NCBI RefSeq assembly: GCF_020524585.1
Contig: NZ_JAIVLK010000008.1
Location: forward strand, 186,001-250,000
Reading direction: 5' to 3'
From: Celeribacter naphthalenivorans
GTDB lineage: Bacteria > Pseudomonadota > Alphaproteobacteria > Rhodobacterales > Rhodobacteraceae
Length of the DNA stretch: 64,000 nt
Below, one piece after another: positions 55,859 to 64,000 of the stretch. Under the pieces are notes generated by a model. The model searched no databases, was not told the origin of the DNA, and saw only the letters and a program-made list of their open reading frames with translations. Numbering within the stretch: the first letter of the stretch is position 1; each line of letters starts with the position of its first letter. Both the position numbers and the translations under genes were made by a program.

Positions 55859-56844
55859 CCCGCAAATCTATCGTCCTGCTCTCCGCCGGGGCCATAGTGC
55901 TGGTCGCCGCCGGTGGCCTGATGTTCAACACGATCGGCCAGAAACATGCGCGTGCGAATTTGATCGACAGCACCCGCGCGACGATGGTTTTCGTCGAAGG
56001 TGGCACATTCACCATGGGCAATTATCGCGCCCCTTTGCAGAGGCAGGATGGCACCGTGATCGAGACCTATGTGGCGGATCACAGCACATCGGAAACGCGT
56101 CAGGTGACAGTCGACAGCTTTTACATCGCGCCGCGTCAGGTCACCCAATCGGAGGCCGCGCTTTTTGACCGGGCGCAGGGCAGGAAGCGCGATGTCGCGG
56201 CAGGAATGGAAAATAGACCTGCCGCGTTCAGCTATCAGGAGGCGACAGCGTATTGTGCGTGGCTCGGAGACGCGGCGGGCCTGCCAATGCGTCTGCCGAC
56301 AGAGGCGGAATGGGAATATATGGCGCGTAGCCGGGGGCAGACGCCTTTCTGGCCCACAGACAACGGCAGTTTCGAATATGGGCGCAACGTGTTCGATCTA
56401 AGCACGCTGCCCCGGATGAGTCAGGACCGCCCCGATGTGGCGAGTTTCCCGCCCAACCCCTTGGGGATTTATGATCTGTCTGGCGGCCTCTACGACTGGG
56501 TCAGCGACCGCGCAGCTACGGACCCGGAAGAGGCGATCATCTTCAAAGGCGGCAGCGACCACTCATCTGCCCTTTACGAAACCATTCCAACACGCGGCAT
56601 GTCCGATCGGACGGGCAGGGCGCACGAAGCTGCGCGGAAGGCCATGTTGACGGGGGCGTATGAGACGGCAGAGATGGAAGAGATGGGACAGCTTTACGGG
56701 CTCCCTCCCACTCATGTCGGCGCGCGATGTGTTGTCGAACTGGATCAGAGGCCCTCTGAGACCGGGTTCGGAATTTTGCTTGGGCCGATCCAACTCAGCC
56801 CGCCCTACCATGCAACATCCCCTCAGGGGCGGGACGCTGAGTAA
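55855..56844 (+). CDS. SUMF1-domain protein, probable immunity protein
   Basis: 329 residues. One N-terminal helix (IVLLSAGAIVLVAAGGLMF) anchors a periplasmic SUMF1/FGE-like domain: MVFVEGGTFTMGNYRAP, then YCAWLGDAAGLPMRLPTEAEWEYMARS and NPLGIYDLSGGLYDWVSD. The FGE fold is clear, but the usual catalytic Cys pair (Cys-x-x-x-x-Cys near the end) is not evident. It starts inside the stop of the 603-residue gene. In several T6SS clusters SUMF1-like proteins sit beside effectors; an immunity role is inferred. Confidence 0.75.
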   Translation: MTRKSIVLLSAGAIVLVAAGGLMFNTIGQKHARANLIDSTRATMVFVEGGTFTMGNYRAPLQRQDGTVIETYVADHSTSETRQVTVDSFYIAPRQVTQSEAALFDRAQGRKRDVAAGMENRPAAFSYQEATAYCAWLGDAAGLPMRLPTEAEWEYMARSRGQTPFWPTDNGSFEYGRNVFDLSTLPRMSQDRPDVASFPPNPLGIYDLSGGLYDWVSDRAATDPEEAIIFKGGSDHSSALYETIPTRGMSDRTGRAHEAARKAMLTGAYETAEMEEMGQLYGLPPTHVGARCVVELDQRPSETGFGILLGPIQLSPPYHATSPQGRDAE

Positions 56845-57146
56845 GCCGTTGCCCGGCTGTGTGGGCTTTGAATGAACATGTCTTCTGTATGGACGCAGAG
56901 ACATGGGGATAAGCGTGTCATGGACGCCTTGGGGCTTTCCGCCGTTGTGTCTCATGGCGACGTAATCGGGTCTATTTCTTGATAAAATTCATTTGAAACA
57001 ATAGTTTAGAGTTAGGCCGGAAGGTGTGCCATAGGTGATGATTTCCGGCCAAGCGTAAGCATATGCTTAGGCTCGAACACAAGTTGTTCATCTCGCTTGT
57101 CCACGTTTTAGGTGGTTGATAGAAGCCCAAAGACGAGGGTTTTTAT
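56845..57146. other. 302-bp spacer before module C with two dyads
   Basis: No gene is seen. AT-rich at about 56975-57010. GGCCGGAA (57015-57022) and TTCCGGCC (57043-57050) form an eight-base stem, and TAAGCATATGCTTA (57056-57069) is a perfect palindrome. The hairpin lacks a T tract. Confidence 0.5.
57015..57069. promoter_or_regulatory. Paired hairpin and 14-bp palindrome
   Basis: The stem GGCCGGAA/TTCCGGCC with a 20-base loop is followed five bases later by the palindrome TAAGCATATGCTTA, 78 bp before the truncated DUF4123 start. This may be an operator or a recombination site. Confidence 0.4.
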
Positions 57147-57680
57147 ATGACATATTTCGGATCATTGGGTGCTGATCTCAGAATTGAAGAGATCGAAGGC
57201 GTGATGCCACTGGATCACCAGCGTGATATCTGGCCTCTGAAGACGGTGCCTGATCTTTTGTTCGACCATATGTTCGGTCAGCCCGACACATCTGACTCCT
57301 CTACAATCTCTCTTAAAACATATGCGGTTCTCGATGCTGCGAAGGTGTTTGGGCTTCGTGAAATCTTGGAGGCATCGGATTTGAATTTTCGCTGTCTGTT
57401 CAAGGGCGAGGCGGAAGAGAACTATGAGGATGCGGCGCCTTATCTGGTGGAGTTGAGAGATCAGAACGCCTTTACGAGGACCTTATTCACCCATCTTCCC
57501 GAGCAGCCAGACAACCTGACGAGCCGTCATCTGTGGCATAAGGCGCCCGGTCTTTATCTGCGCTCGCGATCCTCTTTCGACGATGTATGGACGCATTTTC
57601 GAAAATTTACGCGTGTTCAGCATCAAAACGGCAAATGGTATTATTTTCGCTTCTGGCGCAGGAAAACGCATATCCGCTGA
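57147..57680 (+). pseudogene. Truncated DUF4123 adaptor, module C
   Basis: 177 residues, against 338 and 373 for the two intact adaptors here. The core is present (LKTYAVLDAAKVFGLREILEASDL, and DDVWTHFRKFTRVQHQNGKW) and matches the module A adaptor up to the FRFW motif, then six unrelated residues end in a stop. The whole helical C-terminal half is missing. The following effector continues in the -1 frame across the junction near 57660, so an internal deletion that joined the two genes is the simplest explanation. Confidence 0.75.
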
Positions 57681-57727
57681 CCACTGGGGCCATTGTCCAA
57701 GGTCTTCAGCAACAAGAGGCCCTTCGC

Positions 57728-59656
57728 ATGAATGCCTCTACCTGGCTTCCTTGGGGGGAAACGCGGCCACATATCATTGAATTCGACCAAGTCTATTCCA
57801 ACGTGTTGTCAACTTACGAAGCGGCCCTTGGCAAACTGACCGATAAAGAGCTTTCGCTCTTTTCCGCATGGAAATCGCTCACTAACCTGTCGGGCTCCGG
57901 CACCTGCGCGGACCTGTTGGCACTGCATGCCGAGGAGTTCGAAAAAGCCTCAGATGCCGACAAATCCGAAGTTGCCGGATATGGGATGTTCGATGTCAGC
58001 CGCCTTGTCGGGTCTTTCGCGTCCTGTGAACAGCCACAGACAATCGCCTATTTTGATGCGGTCTTGTTCGAGGAAAGCGGGGCCTCGGGCGAAGGCGCGA
58101 CCAGGATGAAAGAGCTGATCCGCAAGGTCGGAACGGCCTTTGGCACCGCCATGCAGGCGATGCAAGAGCGCGACTTCTTCTATGTTGCCAGCTGGGACCT
58201 CGCGGTCGAGACATTCAGCGCGCGGCTCAATAAACGGAATGGCCGTTATTATTTCAACGGCAATCTGGTGGGAACCCATCGGTCACAGACATTGACCTTT
58301 ACGACCGAGGCAGAGGCCCGCGCGACCATGGACAGGATGTATCGCGACGGACATTTTGCGCAACGGCCGGTGGGCGCTCTGCCGCGATCCGAACACGGGA
58401 ATGTTGCGACCTCTTTGGAGCGCGGAGGGTACCCGACGGCGCAGCCTCAGGCCGTTTATTCCATCACAACTCGACGGGTTTCACTCGCCGAAGCGCCGCC
58501 GGCCGATTGGTATCGCCGTGCGAATGGCATGAGTGCCACTTGGGGTGTGGGACGATCGGTCGGCTCTGGATTTGCGATGATCACGTCATCTCTGGCCCTC
58601 ACCGATGCGGTCTCCAAATGGAACGAAGCCAGATCCTACAACGATGTGAAAGACTGGGTGTTCCATCCCGCAGTCGTCTCCATTGCCGCGCTCACCGATA
58701 TCTACGCACAGGCCCTCAACATCCGCGAAGCCGCCCAAAGTCTGGTGCAATCCTCCTCGGTCGCGGCGCGACTGTTCGGCAATATGCGCGGGTTGAACAC
58801 GGCTGCCGTGGCGCAGGGCGCACAAACGGGCGGAGCAAGCCGTTTCACGCGCGCCCTCGGGAGCAAAGCGACAGGCCTGATCATCGGCGTTTATTTCTCC
58901 TCGAAAGATCTCTCGGACGGATGGAGCAATAGCGATAACAACCTGATCATCTCCGGTGGCCTGGGCCTGACCTCGACGGCGATTGCCGCCTACCTTGTCT
59001 ATGGCGCGGTGTCCGGCCCGGTCGGCTGGTTCATGCTGACCGCCTCCGCGCTGGCGGCGATCGGCGCGGCCACATATGGGTATTTCAAACTCAATAGCTA
59101 TGAGATTTGGGTGCGGAACGGGTTTTGGGGTAGGGATACGAGTATAAGTTATTGGGGGACCACAAGGGAGGACACTGTTGCTCCACGAATTCTTTTGGCA
59201 AAGTCACTGGGTCACCCAGATAACCCGTCCCATGGAAAAATATCGAAAGCTTACATCGAAGAACTAAAAGACTTCTTCGATCAAACCCTATCGGTTGCGG
59301 TCACAAACGACAGCGCTGGCGATTTGGCGATCAATATCCATTGTCAGGGGTTGCAAACGGCTGTGAACCTGAACCAACTCGAACTTTCTGTCCTATTGGA
59401 CGGAATTTTCAACGAGGACGTGAATGGGGCTACGCCAATCCGTCACTTGACGCTCGGTGCGGATTACACGTTGGACTTTGTCGAGAGGGGCCAAGCCAAG
59501 GTGACGATCTATGAGAGTGTTTTCGAGCGCTATGTCATCGTTCCGCATTATGAACGGCGCGGGAATTTCATTCGCGTGGAGGCGGCCTTTACTCACACGG
59601 ATGACAAGCGCCCGAGCGGGTCGGGCTCATTTCCCTATGACAAGGCCAGCCTGTAA
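57728..59656 (+). CDS. VasX-like T6SS effector, N-terminus lost
   Basis: 643 residues from the ATG at 57728 (MNASTW), which has AAGAGG eight bases upstream; the frame is open back to 57587. The visible part resembles the middle and C-terminal parts of VasX/BTH_I2691-type pore-forming effectors: a hydrophobic hairpin (LIISGGLGLTSTAIAAYLVYG, then SGPVGWFMLTASALAAIGAA) followed by WVRNGFWG, and a beta-rich C-terminal domain. The N-terminal VasX domain is not seen and seems deleted with the adaptor end. GC falls from about 65% in the hairpin to about 38-52% after it. Confidence 0.7.
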   Translation: MNASTWLPWGETRPHIIEFDQVYSNVLSTYEAALGKLTDKELSLFSAWKSLTNLSGSGTCADLLALHAEEFEKASDADKSEVAGYGMFDVSRLVGSFASCEQPQTIAYFDAVLFEESGASGEGATRMKELIRKVGTAFGTAMQAMQERDFFYVASWDLAVETFSARLNKRNGRYYFNGNLVGTHRSQTLTFTTEAEARATMDRMYRDGHFAQRPVGALPRSEHGNVATSLERGGYPTAQPQAVYSITTRRVSLAEAPPADWYRRANGMSATWGVGRSVGSGFAMITSSLALTDAVSKWNEARSYNDVKDWVFHPAVVSIAALTDIYAQALNIREAAQSLVQSSSVAARLFGNMRGLNTAAVAQGAQTGGASRFTRALGSKATGLIIGVYFSSKDLSDGWSNSDNNLIISGGLGLTSTAIAAYLVYGAVSGPVGWFMLTASALAAIGAATYGYFKLNSYEIWVRNGFWGRDTSISYWGTTREDTVAPRILLAKSLGHPDNPSHGKISKAYIEELKDFFDQTLSVAVTNDSAGDLAINIHCQGLQTAVNLNQLELSVLLDGIFNEDVNGATPIRHLTLGADYTLDFVERGQAKVTIYESVFERYVIVPHYERRGNFIRVEAAFTHTDDKRPSGSGSFPYDKASL

Positions 59657-59658
59657 CA

Positions 59659-60708
59659 ATGGATCAGAATATGGATAAATCGTCGCTCGAGAGATTTGAC
59701 TATAGCGCCGCAAAGTGGAACCGGCTGTCGCGCTCGATCAAGCGGGTTGACGACGGCACGGTCGAGATCAGGAACCCGACCAACAGCGTCGGGAAATTGA
59801 TCATCAATCTGTTGATCCTGTTTCAGGTCGGGCTGTTCTGTGCGAATGCCTTTATAGTGTCGGGACAGCGCGTTTCACCAAGCCGTCCCTCATCTTTTGA
59901 AACACTGTCCGAAATGCTCCAAAGAGATTACCTTTTTGTAACGGATTACGAAGCGTATTTAGAGCCTGGATACGAGAGGTATCTCGGGTATTTTGAAACA
60001 AACCCAATGTTCGCTGGAGAAGAGCCGGAGACGAAAGAGGAATATTACGAAAGTGCCATTGCGAATGCGGGGCGCACAGCAAGTGCGCGTTTGAACCGTG
60101 TTCTAGCATCTTTGGGCTTCGGCCCCTTCTTCGTCTTCCTGATCCTCTTCCTCCCGCTCCGCATCCTCATGCCGGACTCGCATGGCATCCGCCTCGATGC
60201 GCGCAGGCGGGTGGCCTATGTGCGCGACTGGTACGGCAATTCGATCAAGCGGTTTTTCGGCATGGCCGATCTGCGTCCGCGCAAGAAACGCGAAGAGGTC
60301 GATGTGCTTGAACGGCTCCATTTCACCACGCGTCTCCACGCCGAATACGCCGTCACGCCACGGCTTTTGAAGGTGAACAAGATTTATAAGCTGTTCTATC
60401 CGTTCAAAAAACCGGCGATGGTCTATCTCTCGGCGGAAGGTCATGACTACGGCTACACCCAGCGCTTTCCTCTGGGCAGCTACCCGATGCGCAAGAACCA
60501 GCCCGCGGAAATTCAGCAGTTCATCGAAGACTTTTTTGCCCATCCGGAGCCGGGCGAATGGACCAAAAACCTGCGCTATCGCCATCCGTTGCCGGGCGAC
60601 CCGATTGTCTGGCTGGCCCGCGCGAACCTCTGGAAATTCGGCGGCTACAACAAGGCGAATGCCGAGGACAAAGTGGATGCATGCCTGCGGGAAATTGACG
60701 GGGCGTGA
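59659..60708 (+). CDS. Two-TM protein, probable immunity to the VasX-like effector
   Basis: 349 residues. Two helices (IINLLILFQVGLFCANAFIVSG, about 56-76, and GFGPFFVFLILFLPLRILM, about 153-171) flank a loop of about 75 residues that should face the periplasm. A C-terminal cytoplasmic domain carries YVRDWYGNSIKRFFGMADL and PLGSYPMRKNQP. It starts three bases after the effector stop. Immunity proteins of VasX-type toxins are membrane proteins, so the role is inferred from place and topology. The loop is coded at about 42-47% GC, the rest at about 67%. Confidence 0.7.
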   Translation: MDQNMDKSSLERFDYSAAKWNRLSRSIKRVDDGTVEIRNPTNSVGKLIINLLILFQVGLFCANAFIVSGQRVSPSRPSSFETLSEMLQRDYLFVTDYEAYLEPGYERYLGYFETNPMFAGEEPETKEEYYESAIANAGRTASARLNRVLASLGFGPFFVFLILFLPLRILMPDSHGIRLDARRRVAYVRDWYGNSIKRFFGMADLRPRKKREEVDVLERLHFTTRLHAEYAVTPRLLKVNKIYKLFYPFKKPAMVYLSAEGHDYGYTQRFPLGSYPMRKNQPAEIQQFIEDFFAHPEPGEWTKNLRYRHPLPGDPIVWLARANLWKFGGYNKANAEDKVDACLREIDGA

Positions 60709-60842
60709 GGCCCCTTCTTGTGACGTTCTGCGGGGGAGAACCCCTCGCTCTGCCTGCAGTTACAAGAGGGGAGCAGTGGACGACTTATACTTCGTGGGTC
60801 TTTCCCAGAATATCGTCATGTGAGTGTGTCTCAACGGCAAGC

Positions 60843-61103
60843 TCAGGCCGTTTTCGCGGTTTGCGAACCTGCCACAATTGTGCCGCCCCCGGATGTCTTT
60901 GCTCCGATCACAGCCACAGGTTTTCCATCGCATGTCGATCCGGAAGAGCCTGACACGATCACACAGCCACAGGCGCATTTGTCGCCGATCCGCGCAATCG
61001 GGCGTCCATCCACAAGGGCTGAGCCCCCGGACACGATGCTGTTGGTGCCATGCCCTTTGATGGGGCAAACATGAGTATCTCCGACGCGGGCAATGGGTTT
61101 CAT
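60843..61103 (-). CDS. PAAR domain protein (T6SS spike tip)
   Basis: 86 residues. A PAAR protein caps the VgrG trimer. The repeats are visible: MKPIARVGDTHVCPIKGHGTN, GRPIARIGDKCACG and GKPVAVIGAKTSGGG, each ending in a Pro-Ala-x-Arg-like turn, with Cys and His for the tip metal. It follows vgrG on the same strand at 43 bp and so is probably in one operon. The 134 bp to the converging immunity gene hold no gene. Confidence 0.95.
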   Translation of the reverse strand: MKPIARVGDTHVCPIKGHGTNSIVSGGSALVDGRPIARIGDKCACGCVIVSGSSGSTCDGKPVAVIGAKTSGGGTIVAGSQTAKTA

Positions 61104-61146
61104 CTCTCGTCTCTCTCTGCTCAGGGGGAGGTTATATTGGATGACC

Positions 61147-63192
61147 TCAGTCTGAACTCTGCGCCGCTGCGCATTCCTCGCAAAGCGGCAGGCCCTCGTT
61201 GGCGGCGAGTTTCAGCGTCTGGACCTGACCGCTGCCAGACCCGCCCATGGACACATTCCCTTTGAGGCGAATGTTCGGAGCTTCAAGCGTGATCCCCGAG
61301 CCGTCGATGGTGATTTTACCGCCCGGACCTGTGATCTGGAACTTCTCAAACGCCATCAGCGTGTGCTTGCCGGTGTTGTTGGTGATTGAGGTGCCGACAT
61401 CGAGCGTATATTTGCCCGCGACTTCGCCGGTGAAATTGCGCCCGGTTTCATAGAGGTGATCGGCATAGATCGACTGTTTGTAGATGTTGCCGACGCGGTG
61501 CAGGTGGTCCTTGCCGTAGCTTTCCTGCTGATTCTGGCCGACCGTGTAATACATGTCATTGCCGATGTTCTCACGGTGGTCGTGCCCAACGGAGATCGTC
61601 TTGTCATTGCCGATGGATTCGGACTGATCGTTGCCGACGCTTTTGCTGCGGTCATGGCCGATGGAATGGCTTTCGTCATTCTCGATGATGGTGTTGTGGT
61701 CCTTTTGCGCATGCATAAAGACCTCTTCGCGACCCCTCTCGTCCTCGAAGCGGAACTCGTTGTAGCCGCTGCCTTGGTGGGTGTCGGATTTGAAAGTCGA
61801 GACGGTCTTGTTCGCGGGCAAATCATACGGCACCGCATTCTTGCCGTTATACACGCACCCGGTGACCAGCGGTTTGTCTGGGTCGCCGTCCAAAAACTCG
61901 ACCACGACTTCCATCCCAATCCGAGGGATCACCATGCCGCCCCAGCCGTTGCCCGCCCAGCTCTGCGACACCCGGCAGCGCATCGAATAGGCGGCGTCCA
62001 GGTCCCAGTGGAACTGCACCAGAATGCGCCCGTATTCGTCGCAGTCGATCTCGCCATCGCCCACGACCACCGCGGTCTGAGGCCCTTTCACATCCGCCCG
62101 CGCGGTCTTGAGCTCCGGCACCAGAGGCGCGTCGGCGGGCAGCAAAACATAGCGCCCGGTGTAGGCATAGCCGTCGCCCTCTTCGCCGCCGGAGCCGTAA
62201 TTGTCCGACGTGTAGCTGTGATGCGCCACGAGGCAGAGGTAGTCCTCTCCCGTGCCCGGCAGAGGCTCGCCGCCAAGCGTCACCCGCAGCCCCGCGCCAA
62301 GCGCAGGAATATCGCCCTGCGCCTCAAAGCGCCGGTCCTGGCCGGTTTCGCCTTCTGAGCGCAGCCGCGCGACTACATCGCCACGGCCCTGGTCGAGGTA
62401 ATCCCCCGGCCAGTCAAAGCTTTCGATCTGGCCCTGAGCATAGCTCGAAGAAGATGAAGAATTGGTTTCCATCGCCGCGGTCGGCGTCTTGAAATTGTAA
62501 TCCGTGAGCCGCACAGCCCCCGTCGTGATCCGCCGCGCCGGCCGCCATTCCCAGAAGTGCTCGATTTCCTCCTGGTGGTGGCCGTCATAGGGCTTGAACG
62601 GGCGCGCGCCGATGGTCGCATGGCTCTCGACAATGTCGGTCAGAACCATCAGGTGCGATCCGCTATCCTGTTCAAAATGATAGGAAATCCCGTGCCGCTC
62701 CATGAGGCGCGCGGCGAAATCCATGTCGCTCTCGCGGTACTGAACGGTGTATTCGAGCTCTGGATATTCGAGCGTCAGCCGGGTCTCCATCTTGCCCGCC
62801 GAAGCATAGGCGCCGAGCAGTTCGGTGAGGATGTCGACCACGGTTTTATTATGGAAAATCCGCTGGTTGCGACGGAGCGACGCGAGCCAGAACCACGGCT
62901 TGAGCGTCAACCGATAGCGATGGCCATTCTCGCCCGCACCCATCCAACGCGCTTCGGAAATGATGCCATCGAAAGGCTTGTCCGAGCCGTCATGGGTGCG
63001 CAGCGTCACGGTGGCGTGCGTGCCCAAAAGCGCATCAAAATCAATATCATCGGCGGAGGCGAGACAGTCGACGTGGTAGCTAAACACCCCGTTGATCCGC
63101 TCCTCGCCTTCAAAGCGCATCAGGACCAAAACGTCCTCGCCAAGTGCGGTGGTCAGGCGACCCATGCGGGAGGTTTGCGAAAAGAAAGACAT
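61147..63192 (-). CDS. tssI: VgrG spike protein
   Basis: 681 residues. Trimeric T6SS spike. The gp27-like part opens LTTALGEDVLVLMRFEGEERINGVFSYHV, with YRESDMDFAARLMERHGISYHF; the gp5/OB part contains YGRILVQFHWD and RVSQSWAGNGWGGMVIPRIGMEVVVEFLDGDP. A beta-helix repeat region (GHDRSKSVGNDQSESIGNDK-type hexads) follows. The C-terminus ends in a short Gly/Ser tail with two Cys (CEECAA) and no added effector domain. Confidence 0.95.
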   Translation of the reverse strand: MSFFSQTSRMGRLTTALGEDVLVLMRFEGEERINGVFSYHVDCLASADDIDFDALLGTHATVTLRTHDGSDKPFDGIISEARWMGAGENGHRYRLTLKPWFWLASLRRNQRIFHNKTVVDILTELLGAYASAGKMETRLTLEYPELEYTVQYRESDMDFAARLMERHGISYHFEQDSGSHLMVLTDIVESHATIGARPFKPYDGHHQEEIEHFWEWRPARRITTGAVRLTDYNFKTPTAAMETNSSSSSSYAQGQIESFDWPGDYLDQGRGDVVARLRSEGETGQDRRFEAQGDIPALGAGLRVTLGGEPLPGTGEDYLCLVAHHSYTSDNYGSGGEEGDGYAYTGRYVLLPADAPLVPELKTARADVKGPQTAVVVGDGEIDCDEYGRILVQFHWDLDAAYSMRCRVSQSWAGNGWGGMVIPRIGMEVVVEFLDGDPDKPLVTGCVYNGKNAVPYDLPANKTVSTFKSDTHQGSGYNEFRFEDERGREEVFMHAQKDHNTIIENDESHSIGHDRSKSVGNDQSESIGNDKTISVGHDHRENIGNDMYYTVGQNQQESYGKDHLHRVGNIYKQSIYADHLYETGRNFTGEVAGKYTLDVGTSITNNTGKHTLMAFEKFQITGPGGKITIDGSGITLEAPNIRLKGNVSMGGSGSGQVQTLKLAANEGLPLCEECAAAQSSD

Positions 63193-63698
63193 GTGGGAAA
63201 CCAGTGAACTATGAATGTGTTAGGGAGAACGTAAACATGTGAGCCTGCAACTCAAGAGGAAAATGGAAAACATGTTCCGATCGGCAAAGATAGGGAGCCG
63301 CACAAATTTCTCAGATTGTGACAGCATCCCTTTCTCGGGGCTATGAGCGCTTAGTGAGTTGCGCGTCTTTTGCCTCCGAGGGGGGCATGCTTTAGCACTG
63401 AAAGCTGTGAACATGGACGACCGGGAAGATGACCCGGGACAGAGTTTGTTTTGAGGTGGGGCGCTAAACTTTCGTGATCCGGATGAATTATCGTGATTCC
63501 ACCCGCAGGAGGACCGGAGAATCGTGAATATAAAAAGAGGCCAAGCCATTTCCGCGTCCTGCGAGAACTTGTGTGCAAAATGCAATGGGGAAAGACCCCC
63601 TGCAACCTATCCTTGACCTTCTGGATCGGCGCCCGTTAAGTTCGCGGCAATACGGCAATTTTTGCACATGTTTTTGATTTTGAGGAGTGTTCTAGGCC
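63193..63698. promoter_or_regulatory. 506-bp divergent region between vgrG and tssK
   Basis: This spacer must hold promoters for the vgrG-PAAR unit (minus) and the tssK-led unit (plus). No gene or canonical sigma54 (GG-N10-GC) promoter was found by eye. Confidence 0.5.
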
Positions 63699-64000
63699 AT
63701 GTCTCGGTTTAGCAAAGTGGCTTGGAAAGAAGGGCTTTTTATCAAGCCTCAGCATTTCCAACAATCCGATAGATACGTCGAAAAACTGATTGCCAATCGG
63801 ACCGCTCAGATTACGCCCTTTCCTTGGGGCATTGCCGAGATGTCTTTCGATGAAAGCCAGCTTCGCCAAGGGCGTTTGGAGCTCGAAAAAGTGTCCGGCA
63901 TCATGCCGGATGGCACGCCGTTCGACGCGCCACACACAAGCCCTCTGCCGCGTGAGGTCCTTGTCAATGAGGGCGCGACGGGGAAAACCATCTGGCTGAC
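63699..64000 (+). CDS. tssK: Type VI secretion baseplate protein TssK (partial)
   Basis: Only the first 100 codons are present; the gene runs off the right edge. The shell-domain signature KVAWKEGLFIKPQHFQQSDRYVE is diagnostic of TssK, which links the baseplate to the membrane complex. It begins at the ATG 63699-63701, with GGAG upstream. The structural T6SS genes therefore very likely continue to the right. Confidence 0.93.
   Translation, partial: MSRFSKVAWKEGLFIKPQHFQQSDRYVEKLIANRTAQITPFPWGIAEMSFDESQLRQGRLELEKVSGIMPDGTPFDAPHTSPLPREVLVNEGATGKTIWL

Noticed and set aside
57587-57680. Programmed -1 frameshift joining the DUF4123 and VasX-like frames
   Set aside because: The frames do overlap in the -1 register, but no correctly phased slippery heptamer is seen (AAATTTA occurs in the wrong phase), and the adaptor is missing its whole C-terminal half, which fits a deletion better.
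63630-63698. Sigma54 promoter before tssK
   Set aside because: GG and GC pairs are present but not with the 10-base spacing needed.

Overview
The window looks like the chromosome of a marine-type alphaproteobacterium of the Rhodobacteraceae (Roseobacter group). The evidence is high GC (about 60-65% in the core), the tldD / coxB-ctaB-ctaG-ctaE-surf1-thrC-M16-GNAT block, neighbouring dprA and topA, ptsP close to lysC, an FnrL-type TTGAT-N4-ATCAA box and an ATTC-N8-GAAT (SqrR/BigR-type) operator. No rRNA, tRNA, CRISPR array, transposase or phage gene was seen. The species cannot be named from the sequence.

Left part (1-13 kb). The first 17 codons of a short pilin-like protein run off the left edge. 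Next come a secreted lytic transglycosylase, a DprE1/DprE2-like oxidase and reductase pair, and a 3-oxoacid CoA-transferase whose two subunit genes (scoA, scoB) are split by a GSCFA protein and a second small protein. A persulfide-dioxygenase-like metallo-hydrolase follows behind a SqrR-type operator, then topA, a small secreted protein and dprA.

Core housekeeping (12.7-49.5 kb). Here lie tldD, the aa3 cytochrome oxidase assembly operon, threonine synthase, an M16 peptidase, a small membrane-protein/XRE-regulator operon with twin operators, an FAD-linked hydroxyacid dehydrogenase, the mtnP-unknown-apt purine salvage operon, pabB and pabC, a SulP anion transporter, ptsP, lysC, waaA, a di-haem cytochrome c peroxidase, a membrane-anchored TPR regulator and katG. 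Between ptsP and lysC sit a periplasmic YiiX-like protein that appears to have lost its catalytic residues, a Tat-exported class A beta-lactamase with KPG instead of KTG, and a DUF4260 membrane protein.

Right part (49.6-64 kb) is a type VI secretion effector island with three DUF4123-headed modules. Module A (minus strand): DUF4123 adaptor, lipoprotein, Tle1-type phospholipase. Module B (plus strand): DUF4123 adaptor, an unrecognised 603-residue Gly/Ala-rich protein, a membrane-anchored SUMF1-domain protein. Module C (plus strand): a DUF4123 gene cut in half and out of frame with a following VasX-like protein that has a C-terminal hydrophobic hairpin, then a two-TM protein that is its likely immunity partner. 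PAAR and VgrG genes (minus strand) and the start of tssK (plus strand, running off the right edge) follow, so the structural T6SS genes probably continue to the right. In the likely working model the DUF4123 proteins load cargo onto VgrG/PAAR and the last gene of module B and of C (the middle gene of A) protects the producer. Module B is the best candidate here for an undescribed effector/immunity system.
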